From JAOUEE01 sp051011595 (lineage in GTDB: Bacteria; Actinomycetota; Acidimicrobiia; Acidimicrobiales; SHLQ01), in contig JBPCTQ010000004.1 in NCBI GenBank assembly GCA_051011595.1, positions 1-49,782 on the forward strand: DNA of 49,782 nucleotides. Direction: 5' to 3'. Below the pieces are notes generated by a model. The model made no database searches. It was not told the origin of the DNA and worked only from the letters and a program-made list of their open reading frames with translations. Shown in pieces: positions 17,375 through 25,025 of the stretch (the first letter of the stretch is position 1; every line of letters starts with the position of its first letter). Position numbers and translations under genes: made by a program.

Positions 17375-19132
17375 TCAGACCGCGGTGAGGGCCCGGTAGG
17401 TCTGGTTGTTGGTGGCCAGGTCGGAGGCCGGTGCGAAGCCGGTGAGCCGGCCGTTGTCGAACACCATCACCCGATCGCAGTGGGCCACGGTGCTCAGGCG
17501 GTGGGCCACCACGATGGTGGTGATCGAGCCGGCCAGCCGCTGCAACGTCTCACCGATGGCCGCCTCGGCATGAGAGTCGAGGGCACTGGTGGGTTCGTCC
17601 ATCACCAACAGCTCGGGTTCGCCGACCAGCGCTCGGGCAATGGCCACTCGTTGGCGTTGACCGCCCGAGAGGCCGCTTCCTCGGGGCCCGAGCTGGGTTG
17701 CATACCCATCCGGGAGGGCCACGACGTCGTGATGGATACCGGCGTCGCGCGCCGCCGCCTCGATCTGATCGTCGGTGAATCCCTGCCGGTGGAACTTGAT
17801 GTTCTCGGCGATGGTGCCTTGGAACAGATGGCACTCCTGGGGAACGAGGGCAACCTTGCGGTACCAGGCGTCGAGCGCCACCATCGACAGGTCGACCCCG
17901 TTGACCAGCAGCGAACCGCTGGTGGGTTGGCGCAGCCGCATCAACAGGTGCATCAAGGTGGTCTTGCCACTACCCGAGGGACCGACCACCCCGATTGACT
18001 CGCCGCGGTGGACGGCGAAGTCCACGGTGTCGAGCGCCGGTCGCTCTCCGTCGTAGCGCATGGTGAGGCCCCGGGCCTCGATGTGGTCGATGGATCCAAT
18101 GGCGACCGACCCGGTGTCGGCCGGCAGAGCGTCGTGCATGTCGTGGGCTCGCTGGAGCTGGTCGGCGAAGGGCAACGCAAAGTGCAGTCGCTGCCACGCC
18201 GACTGCAGCGACTGGCCGTGGCCGAGCGACTTGACCACCAGCAGGGCGATGGCTCCCATGGCGGCCAAATCGGCCGGCTCGAACCGCAGCAGGAGGGCGA
18301 TGCCTCCGGCCGCCACCAGGATCACCACCGCTTGGTAGGTATAGGGCAGCATCGGTTGCACCAGGTAGCGACGAAACAGCGGTGCCCGCAGGTCCTGCAA
18401 CAAACGCCGGCCCCGCTTCTTGACGGGATTGCCGACATCGAACGTCTGCACCTCGAGAGCCATCGACTCGATCTGGCTGACCTCGGTGCTGTAGCGGCGA
18501 ATGGCATCGCGTTCGCGGGCTGACATCTCGCGGCCGAAGGCCACCACCGGTCGGAACACGAAGAACAGCACCACACCGATGACGGCGATGACGATCGACG
18601 CCCGGGCATCGACCAACAGGGCACTGATGAGCAGGGCGGCCAGGTTGAGCGAGGAGGTCAACAACTTGGTGACGTGGGTGGTCATCTCCGACACCCGGGT
18701 GACCGGTTCACCGAGCAGCTGTTGCAGCTCGCCCTCGCGAAACTGCGTCTGTTGGCCCCAGCTGGCGTCGAGGAACACCTCGAACGCAGATTGCCGGGCG
18801 CGGATGCTCACGTCGGCGACGATGCCGGCTGCGGCCCAGGCGGCGACCATCTGGAGGGCGAAACGACTGAAGGTGAGCCCGGCGACGACGGCCAGCGCCG
18901 TGCCGTTGGAGAACGACAACGCCAGCCCGAAACCACCCAACTCGGGAAACTCGGCGTTGGGTTCGGCCAACGCCAAGGCCACCTGGGCCAACATGACGAT
19001 GGCCAGGGCGTCGGCCAGTCCGGCGAGGAACGAAGCCACCGGAATGACGACCAACCGGCGGCGGTACCGACCGAAGTAGTGCCGAAGCGTCGCGGCGGTG
19101 TCGGTGTCGTGGTTGGTGGCGGTGGTGCTCAC
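17375..19132 (-). CDS. ABC transporter, fused permease and ATP-binding protein (exporter type)
   Basis: A 585-residue half-transporter: about six transmembrane helices in residues 25-300 (VVIPVASFLAGLADALAIVM is the first), then a nucleotide-binding domain. That domain has Walker A GPSGSGKTT near residue 382, signature LSGGQRQR near 482 and Walker B LLVMDEPTSALD near 510, plus the H-loop VVAHRLSTV. Type IV exporters of this kind act as homo- or heterodimers on lipids, peptides or drugs. No partner gene is adjacent, so a homodimer is likely. The GTG at 19132 is preceded by GGAG at the right spacing; a longer in-frame extension is not supported. Confidence 0.92.
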   Translation of the reverse strand: MSTTATNHDTDTAATLRHYFGRYRRRLVVIPVASFLAGLADALAIVMLAQVALALAEPNAEFPELGGFGLALSFSNGTALAVVAGLTFSRFALQMVAAWAAAGIVADVSIRARQSAFEVFLDASWGQQTQFREGELQQLLGEPVTRVSEMTTHVTKLLTSSLNLAALLISALLVDARASIVIAVIGVVLFFVFRPVVAFGREMSARERDAIRRYSTEVSQIESMALEVQTFDVGNPVKKRGRRLLQDLRAPLFRRYLVQPMLPYTYQAVVILVAAGGIALLLRFEPADLAAMGAIALLVVKSLGHGQSLQSAWQRLHFALPFADQLQRAHDMHDALPADTGSVAIGSIDHIEARGLTMRYDGERPALDTVDFAVHRGESIGVVGPSGSGKTTLMHLLMRLRQPTSGSLLVNGVDLSMVALDAWYRKVALVPQECHLFQGTIAENIKFHRQGFTDDQIEAAARDAGIHHDVVALPDGYATQLGPRGSGLSGGQRQRVAIARALVGEPELLVMDEPTSALDSHAEAAIGETLQRLAGSITTIVVAHRLSTVAHCDRVMVFDNGRLTGFAPASDLATNNQTYRALTAV

Positions 19133-19231
19133 AGATCTCCGTCTGCCCGCGCCGCGTGGCGGGCCTCGTGCTGCCAGTCGGCACCCCTCCAGACGATGTG
19201 AGCAGCCGCGGCCGGGGCCGACCGGGACCGG

Positions 19232-19237
19232 TAACCT
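19232..19237 (+). promoter_or_regulatory. Candidate -10 element (TAACCT) of a leaderless ung mRNA
   Basis: TAACCT ends 7 bases before the GTG at 19245, with no ribosome site between. It supports GTG 19245 as both transcription and translation start. Confidence 0.5.
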
Positions 19238-19244
19238 CGCCGCC

Positions 19245-19922
19245 GTGACCACCACCGACTGGAATCCGGTGCTGCGGGAGCAGTTCGACCAGCCCTACTG
19301 GAAGGACCTGCAGCAGTTCGTGTTCGAGGAACGCACGAACCACCAGGTCTTTCCGCCCCACGAGGACGTGTTCGCGGCTCTCCACCTGACCGCATATGCC
19401 GACGTGAAGGTGCTCATCCTCGGTCAGGATCCCTACCACGGACCCGGTCAGGCCCACGGTTTGTGTTTCTCGGTGCGGCCGGGGGTGGCGATACCGCCGT
19501 CGCTGGTCAACATCTACGCCGAACTGGAGACCGATCTGGGACTCACTGCCCCTGATCACGGCTGTCTGGAGTCCTGGGCCAGCCAGGGGGTGCTGTTGTT
19601 GAACGCAGTGCTCACCGTGCGGGCTCACGGCGCCGGGTCCCACCAGGGAAAGGGCTGGGAGCACTTCACCGACCAGGTGATCGGCGCGGTCAACAACAAA
19701 CCCGACCGGGTGGTCTTCATCTTGTGGGGGGCCTACGCCCGCAAGAAGAAGCCGCTGATCGACCAGACTCGCCACACCGTCATCGAGTCACCCCATCCAT
19801 CACCGCTGTCGGCCCACCGCGGGTTCTTCGGTAGCCGACCGTTCTCGCAGGCCAACGCCGCCTTGGAGGCCGCCGGGCGCCAACCGGTCGACTGGGCACT
19901 ACCGGCGGTGGCGGACCAGTGA
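19245..19922 (+). CDS. ung: Uracil-DNA glycosylase (family 1)
   Basis: Ung removes uracil from DNA to start base excision repair. The 225-residue product has the active-site motif GQDPYHGPGQAHGLCFSV with the catalytic Asp, SWASQGVLLLNAVLTV, and the DNA-intercalating HPSPLSAHRGFFGSRPFS loop with the catalytic His. Length is normal. GTG 19245 is chosen since the homologous N-terminus begins there and a -10-like element lies 7 bases upstream. The stop overlaps the GTG of the DsbA-like gene by 4 bases, so the two form a coupled pair. Confidence 0.96.
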   Translation: MTTTDWNPVLREQFDQPYWKDLQQFVFEERTNHQVFPPHEDVFAALHLTAYADVKVLILGQDPYHGPGQAHGLCFSVRPGVAIPPSLVNIYAELETDLGLTAPDHGCLESWASQGVLLLNAVLTVRAHGAGSHQGKGWEHFTDQVIGAVNNKPDRVVFILWGAYARKKKPLIDQTRHTVIESPHPSPLSAHRGFFGSRPFSQANAALEAAGRQPVDWALPAVADQ

Positions 19923-20563
19923 CCGCACCCGACGTCGAGTTCTTCTGGGATCCGATCTGTCCGTGGGCCTGGATCACCTCGCAATGGGTGCGCGAGGTGG
20001 CGGACCAACGTGACCTCGACGTCGACTGGCGTTTCATTGCCCTCCGCATCGTCAACGAGGACAAGGACTACAACGGCGCCTTCGCCGACCACGCCGTCGG
20101 TCACGACATCGGTCTGGCGCTGTTGCGGGTGGCCGCCGCCGTTCGGGCCACGGAGGGCCGCCAGGCGATGGGGCCGCTCTACCTGCGGTTCGGGTCCGAC
20201 ATCCACGTGCACCAGCGGCGGGCCGAACTGGCCGCCGAGCTCGACTCCGGGTTGTCGGGGTATCTGGGTTCGGCGGGTGTGGCCGAGCAGCATCGAGCCG
20301 CGGCCACCGACCCTTCGTGGGACGAAGTCCTGCGAATCGACACCGACGCCGCCCTGAGCCGTACCGGGCGTGATGTGGGAACACCGATCATCACGTTCAA
20401 CGCCGGGGCCGGGCCGCGGTCGTTCTTCGGGCCGGTGCTCAACCGAGTCCCTCGGGGCGAAGAGGCAGTGGTGTTGTGGGATGCCGTGTGGGCGGTGGCC
20501 GGCGTCGACGGCTTCGCCGAGCTCAAGCGCAGTCTTCGGGGCGGCCCCCAGGTGGCGTCGTGA
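19919..20563 (+). CDS. DsbA-like thioredoxin-fold protein with single-cysteine CPWA motif
   Basis: A 214-residue DsbA-superfamily protein without signal peptide. The active-site helix reads FFWDPICPWAWITS near residue 10, where the usual CPWC of mycothiol-dependent Rv2466c-type reductases is CPWA. The resolving cysteine is absent. The cis-Pro region GTPIITF lies near residue 157. One-cysteine members can still work by forming a mixed disulphide with a low-molecular thiol such as mycothiol, but that is inference. It is translationally coupled to ung, which may be chance or a DNA-stress link. Confidence 0.82.
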   Translation: MTAPDVEFFWDPICPWAWITSQWVREVADQRDLDVDWRFIALRIVNEDKDYNGAFADHAVGHDIGLALLRVAAAVRATEGRQAMGPLYLRFGSDIHVHQRRAELAAELDSGLSGYLGSAGVAEQHRAAATDPSWDEVLRIDTDAALSRTGRDVGTPIITFNAGAGPRSFFGPVLNRVPRGEEAVVLWDAVWAVAGVDGFAELKRSLRGGPQVAS

Positions 20564-20684
20564 GAAGGCACAGCCCGGTCACGGCCTTTCCTCGCAGGGC
20601 TCGGAAACGCCCGCCTTCACGGCCAGGGGTGTGCATGGTCGGGGTCTAGGACGGCGGTTTCGGGTCGGCCATGGAGCGGGCCAC

Positions 20685-20690
20685 TACGCT
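20685..20690 (+). promoter_or_regulatory. Candidate -10 element (TACGCT) of a leaderless mRNA
   Basis: TACGCT ends 6 bases before the ATG at 20697. No Shine-Dalgarno is present. It sets the start of the M20 amidohydrolase. Confidence 0.55.
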
Positions 20691-20696
20691 CCGGTC

Positions 20697-21872
20697 ATGA
20701 CTGGTGTAGATGTCCTGGAGTCAGCCGGAGCCGTCGCCGACGATGTCCGCCGGTTGCGGCGCGAGATACACGCCCACCCCGAACTGGGCCTGCACAATCC
20801 CGACACGCAACAACGCATTCTCGGGGCCCTCGAAGACCTTCCGCTCGAGGTTCGAACCGGCACTGGATGCACGTCGGTGGTCGCCGACCTGGCCGGCGGC
20901 GACGGTCCGCGGCTGCTGTTGCGAGCCGACACCGATGCCTTGCCCATGACCGAAGACACCGAAGTCGACTTCAAGTCCACGATCGACGGACGGGCCCACG
21001 CCTGCGGCCACGACGCCCACGTGGCCATGCTCGTGGGTGCAGCCAGGGTGCTGGCCGAACGGCGCGACGAACTCCCCGGTCCGGTCCGGTTCATGTTCCA
21101 ACCCGGCGAAGAGGGGTTCGGCGGCGCCGACGTCATGGTCGATGAAGGTGTGCTCGATGGTGTCGATCGCGCCTTTGCCATCCATATCTCGCCCAACATC
21201 CCGAGTGGGTACGTGGTGTGTCGCCCGGGGCCGATCATGGCCTCGGCCAACACCTTCCACGTGACGGTCACCGGCAAGGGTGGCCATGCATCCACGCCGC
21301 AGTTCTGTATCGATCCGGTGCCGGCCATGGCCGCCATGATCAACGGTGTGCAGACCGTGGTGGCGCGCGAGATGGATCCCTTCAATCCGGCTCTGGTCAC
21401 GGTGGCCAACGTGCACGCCGGCACCACCACCAACGTGATCCCCGAGAGCGCCATGTTCGAGGGCACCATTCGCACGGTGTCGGAGAAGACCCGAACCGGG
21501 GTCCACCTCGCCCTCGAGCGGATGTGCCGTCACGTCGGCGACGCCCATCGGTGCCAGGTCGATTTCGAGATACAGGCCGGGTATCCGGTCACGGTCAACA
21601 ACGCCAACGAAGTGGCTCGCATCGCCGCCCTGGTGCGGGGCACCCTCGGCGACGGCCAGTACATGGAACTGCCCACCCCGGTGATGGGGGCCGAGGACTT
21701 CAGCTACGTGCTGCAACGCGTGCCGGGGGCGATGGCGCTGCTGGGGGTGTGCCCCGACGACATCGCCGATTCGCTGCAAGCACCGTCGTGTCACTCCAAC
21801 CGGATGCGGCTCAATGAGGACGCCTTGGCAACGGGTGTGGCGCTGCATTGTGCGGTGGCCCTGTCGGGCTGA
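20697..21872 (+). CDS. M20 family amidohydrolase (hippurate hydrolase/IAA-amino-acid hydrolase type)
   Basis: A 391-residue metallo-amidohydrolase that cleaves N-acyl amino acids or related amides. Signatures in order: LRREIHAHPELGLHN at the N-terminus, LRADTDALPM, HACGHDAHVAML (metal His/Asp), FMFQPGEEGFGGADVM (catalytic Glu) and the dimerisation-domain motif GKGGHASTP. Then comes NVIPESAMFEGTIRT, and MGAEDFSYVLQRVPGAM near the end. The family's metal ligands are all present. The exact substrate is open. The next gene follows after about 80 bases on the same strand. Confidence 0.93.
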   Translation: MTGVDVLESAGAVADDVRRLRREIHAHPELGLHNPDTQQRILGALEDLPLEVRTGTGCTSVVADLAGGDGPRLLLRADTDALPMTEDTEVDFKSTIDGRAHACGHDAHVAMLVGAARVLAERRDELPGPVRFMFQPGEEGFGGADVMVDEGVLDGVDRAFAIHISPNIPSGYVVCRPGPIMASANTFHVTVTGKGGHASTPQFCIDPVPAMAAMINGVQTVVAREMDPFNPALVTVANVHAGTTTNVIPESAMFEGTIRTVSEKTRTGVHLALERMCRHVGDAHRCQVDFEIQAGYPVTVNNANEVARIAALVRGTLGDGQYMELPTPVMGAEDFSYVLQRVPGAMALLGVCPDDIADSLQAPSCHSNRMRLNEDALATGVALHCAVALSG

Positions 21873-21952
21873 GCCAGGCTGTCGATCCCGCCCGCCGCCC
21901 GAGCCCCGCGGTCGGGCCACAATGGAGCCGACGACAAATCGAGGGGGACCCC

Positions 21953-23128
21953 ATGGCCGACGTGCTGACCGCCGACACTCGCGAGCGCATGAAGTGGTTC
22001 ATCAACGAGGTCGTGATCCCCGAGGAGGGGGTACTCGGTGGCGACGACGAAGAGGCCGCGTCGCGCTGCGCCGCCACCTTGAAGCAGCGAGCCAAGGATG
22101 AAGGACTGTGGGTCCTCGGACACCCGGCCGAGATCGGCGGTGGTGGCCTGCCGTTCCTGGACTTCGTGGGTCTGAACGAGATCATCGGCCGGTCGCACTG
22201 GGGGCAGATGGCGGTTGGGTCGTTGTCGATGCAGGACTCGATCATGTTGCACCTGTACGGCACCACCGAGCAGCAGGAGCGATGGCTGGCTCCCTTGGTG
22301 GCCGGTGACATCTACCCGTCGGTGGGACTGACCGAACCCGACGTGGCCGGGTCCGACCCCACCCTGATGGAGGCCACTGCGGTGCTCGACGGCGACGAGT
22401 GGGTGATCAACGCCCACAAATGGTTCACCTCCGGCGCCAACCGGGCTGCCTTCACCACCTGCTTCGCCATCACCGAACCCGATGCCGAACGCCACGCCAA
22501 GTTCAGCGCCATCGTTGTCCCCACCGACACCCCCGGCTACGAGATCGTGCGGGTGGTTCCCACCATGGGCCACACCGGCGGCGGTCATTGTGAGGTGCGG
22601 TACAACGATGTGCGGGTACCGGCCGATTCGATCCTGGGTCGGCGCGGGGAGGGGTTCGTGGTGGCGCAGAAGCGGCTGGGCCCTGGCCGGATCTTCCATT
22701 GCATGCGGTGGCTGGGGCAGGCCGAGCGGGCGTTCGAACTGATGTGCGAGCGGGCCAAGAGCCGCTGGGCCCACGGTTCGCACCTGGCCGAGAAGGGAGA
22801 GATCCAAAGGTACATCGCCGAGTCGGCGGCCGAGATCCAGGCCGCACGATTGATGACCCTCGACGCTGCCCGCGCCCTCGACGCCGGTGGTGAAGCGCGC
22901 ACCGAGATCAGCCTCATCAAGTTCTGGGGGGCCCGCATGCTGCACAACGTCGTCGACCGGGCCATTCAGGTGCACGGGGCCATGGGTGTCACCGGTGACA
23001 CCCCACTCGAGTTCATGTATCGCGAGGCTCGGTATGCCCGCATCTACGACGGTCCCGACGAAGTGCACCGCATGGTGGTGGCCCGGCGCCTGGTTCGTGA
23101 TCCCTACCAGGGTGTGCCCTGGGCGTGA
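21953..23128 (+). CDS. Acyl-CoA dehydrogenase (ACAD10/11-like)
   Basis: A 391-residue flavoprotein that oxidises an acyl-CoA at the alpha-beta bond and passes electrons to ETF. Visible features: VGLTEPDVAGSDPTLMEAT (FAD-binding middle domain), WVINAHKWFTSGAN, GRIFHCMRWLGQAERAFELM, and IQVHGAMGVTGDTPLEFMYR. The C-terminal IYDGPDEVHRMVVAR follows the ACAD11 pattern. A GAGGGGG ribosome site precedes the ATG. Its 3' end is part of an 85-base direct duplication shared with the convergent gene. Confidence 0.92.
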   Translation: MADVLTADTRERMKWFINEVVIPEEGVLGGDDEEAASRCAATLKQRAKDEGLWVLGHPAEIGGGGLPFLDFVGLNEIIGRSHWGQMAVGSLSMQDSIMLHLYGTTEQQERWLAPLVAGDIYPSVGLTEPDVAGSDPTLMEATAVLDGDEWVINAHKWFTSGANRAAFTTCFAITEPDAERHAKFSAIVVPTDTPGYEIVRVVPTMGHTGGGHCEVRYNDVRVPADSILGRRGEGFVVAQKRLGPGRIFHCMRWLGQAERAFELMCERAKSRWAHGSHLAEKGEIQRYIAESAAEIQAARLMTLDAARALDAGGEARTEISLIKFWGARMLHNVVDRAIQVHGAMGVTGDTPLEFMYREARYARIYDGPDEVHRMVVARRLVRDPYQGVPWA

Positions 23129-23285
23129 CGCCGTCGAGCCTGGCTCAGCGGTGGCCGCGGGCCGTGGAGAACCAGAACGGGGACGAAGCTTCGGCTGGTG
23201 GTGATCCCTCCCAGGAGGTGCCCTGGGCGTGACGCCGTCGGGCCTGGCTCAGCGGTGGCCGGGGGCCATGTAGAACCAGAACGGG
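23097..23285. repeat. Direct tandem duplication across two convergent gene ends
   Basis: Bases 23097-23181 and 23201-23285 are direct copies of about 85 bases, offset by 104, with 7 mismatches by my count. The first copy contains the true stop of the acyl-CoA dehydrogenase and a relic of the C-terminal codons and stop of the opposite gene. The second contains the true stop of the GrdB-like gene and a relic (PSQEVPWA) of the dehydrogenase end. One ancestral junction has been tandemly duplicated, leaving each gene a different copy. Confidence 0.88.
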
Positions 23286-24406
23286 AACGGGGCCTCGGCG
23301 TCGCGGAGGGCCTGGCGTGCACCCATCACCGTGGACCCAGCTTCGGTTTGGTCGAAGTACCAGGACTCGGCCGCCCGGCCGCCCGGTGGTGGGCCGTCGA
23401 CCAACTCCAGCGCCGCCTCTTCGTAGTAGGTGCGAATGTCGTGGCACACCGCGATGGTGTTCTTGCCCGGGAGGGCGACGGTGGTCCAGTCGGCCCCTTC
23501 GGCGATCTCGTGCAAGGCGGCCAACGCGTCGGGGATCCCGTCGGCGTCGAGAACCCGTCCCACCGATGTCACACCGCGACGTTCGAGGGTGCGGTCGTAC
23601 GCCTTGCGGATGCCACGGGCCTCATCGACGCTGGCCGGAACATCGGGGTCGAATCGGGGCGGGAGCTGACACGACAACACCGTGTCCTCGGCCGACTCCA
23701 CCACGGTGGGGTGGTCGACCAGGGTGGGTTCGCTGACCTCGAGCAGGGCAAAGGCGCGGGTCAACACGTCGGTCTGGAAGTCGGCGTCGGTCGGACGACC
23801 GAGCGGGCGTCCCATGGGGAAGTCGCCGTAGAGGCCTCGGGGGATGTTCATCCGTTCGGCGACGTCTCGGGTGGAGACCAGCACGACCGTGGCGATCCCG
23901 GCGGCTTCGAAGATGTGGGCGAGCGTACTCACGGTACGCGTACACAACGGTCAAACCGGAGTGAGGATCACCACGTCGACACCGTCGGCGACCAGCTCGG
24001 CCGCGGCGGCCGGGCCGGAGTCGTGGCGGATCGTGGCCACGTCGTCGGGTTGGTTGCCGGCGAAGGACACGTGTCGAGGGGCGACTGCCCCGATCACCCC
24101 AGCCGAGGCCAGTTCCTCGAGGCGGTCGATGGGATACACCACGTTCAGATCGATGGCGATGCCGGTGCGGTCGAAGTTGGGGCTCCAGTGGCCCAGCACC
24201 AACTCCCGTTCGGATCGGTCGAGCAGGCGATAGCTGGTGTCGCCGGCGGTGAAGGCCTGATCGCCGTCGGGGCGATGCAGCGCAGCCGACGTGACGATGG
24301 CCACGGTGGCCTCGTCGAGGGGTGGTGGCGAAACCAGTGTCGGCGCATCGAACTCGGGTACTGGGAGTGATGCTCCCAGGTCTCGCATCGCCACATCACC
24401 GGACAT
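23249..24406 (-). CDS. Selenoprotein: GrdB-like glycine/sarcosine/betaine reductase family, Sec at codon 152
   Basis: The frame runs from the ATG at 24406 (GAGGAGG upstream) to 23249 and is broken only by UGA at 23953-23951. Read as selenocysteine it gives VVILTPVUPLCTRTVSTLAH, matching the UxxCTR active site of GrdB. The second part would otherwise start at a TTG with no ribosome site, directly after the UGA and in the same frame. The full product has about 385 residues, Sec152 and Cys155. A hairpin of SECIS geometry follows the UGA. GrdB-type proteins attack C-N bonds in reductases; non-clostridial homologues have unknown substrates. No grdA or grdC is nearby, so the function probably differs from Stickland fermentation. 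The gene lies 64 bases downstream of the thioesterase gene. Confidence 0.85.
23923..23953 (-). promoter_or_regulatory. UGA codon and candidate bacterial SECIS hairpin
   Basis: After the UGA (23953-23951) come 17 bases, then a 5-base loop CGTGA (23933-23929) closed by the 6-bp stem GCGTAC/GTACGC (23939-23934 with 23928-23923). Outer TGTG and CACA can extend it. A G at the second loop position and a loop about 17 bases from the UGA fit the published bacterial SECIS rule. The stem is seen; its function is inferred. Confidence 0.65.
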
Positions 24407-24443
24407 CGGGGCCTCCTCGTCGGACAGCCGGACGATAATCATC

Positions 24444-24460
24444 TGGCACGGACTGTGCCA
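24444..24460. promoter_or_regulatory. Inverted repeat upstream of the selenoprotein gene
   Basis: TGGCAC and GTGCCA flank a 5-base spacer (GGACT) in the gap between the thioesterase stop and the selenoprotein start. It could be a repressor operator or a short hairpin. No regulator gene is adjacent. Confidence 0.35.
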
Positions 24461-24470
24461 ATAGTCGACG

Positions 24471-24902
24471 TCAGGTGCGAGGGGCCACGATCGTGACCGT
24501 TCCCTGGGCGGCACATACCGCCTGGTCGTCGTTGGTGACATCGACGCGGGCCACCCCGGTCCGGCGGGTGAGGGCCAGGATCTCGGCGGTGGCCACACAG
24601 GTGCCGCCGGTGACGGCGCGCAGCAGGTTGAGTTTGAACTCGGTGGTGGCCACCCAGGCCCCGGCCGGGATGACGGGGTAGAACACCACACCCAGGCAAT
24701 GGTCGACGAAGGCCGACAGACAGCCGCCGTGAAGGTTGCCGAACGGTGTCATGAGGTCGTCGCGAGCGTCGAACTCGGCCACGAGGCGGCCAGCGGTGAA
24801 CGTGGTGTGGCGAAAGGCCAGGTAGGTCGACAGACCGCCGGCCCCGTCGGCGGTGGTGAGCATGGCGCGGGCCATGGCCTCGTCGAAATGGTCGAACTCC
24901 AT
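24471..24902 (-). CDS. PaaI-type hotdog-fold thioesterase
   Basis: A 143-residue single-hotdog protein. The motif PFGNLHGGCLSAFVDHCLG matches the PaaI active-site helix (HGG followed by an acidic residue), and ATTEFKLNLLRAV forms the next strand. These enzymes hydrolyse acyl- or aryl-CoA thioesters. An exact GAGGAGGAG ribosome site lies before the ATG at 24902. It is the first gene of a short minus-strand unit leading into the selenoprotein gene and diverges from the fasciclin lipoprotein gene. Confidence 0.88.
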   Translation of the reverse strand: MEFDHFDEAMARAMLTTADGAGGLSTYLAFRHTTFTAGRLVAEFDARDDLMTPFGNLHGGCLSAFVDHCLGVVFYPVIPAGAWVATTEFKLNLLRAVTGGTCVATAEILALTRRTGVARVDVTNDDQAVCAAQGTVTIVAPRT

Positions 24903-25025
24903 ACTCCTCCTCGTCGGCGTCTCGGGTGTCGCTCGGTCGCCGACGGGACAAATTGCATCCAGGTCGACGGCTTCGACGAATCACCCGGCAACCCCCTTCT
25001 ATCCAATCTCTGGAGGATCCTGAAA

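Noticed and set aside
23249..24406. Reading the UGA at 23951-23953 as a nonsense mutation or as the boundary between two genes
   Set aside because: Both segments stay in one frame with coding character throughout, the second lacks a start signal, and the UGA sits in a UxxC motif with a hairpin after it.
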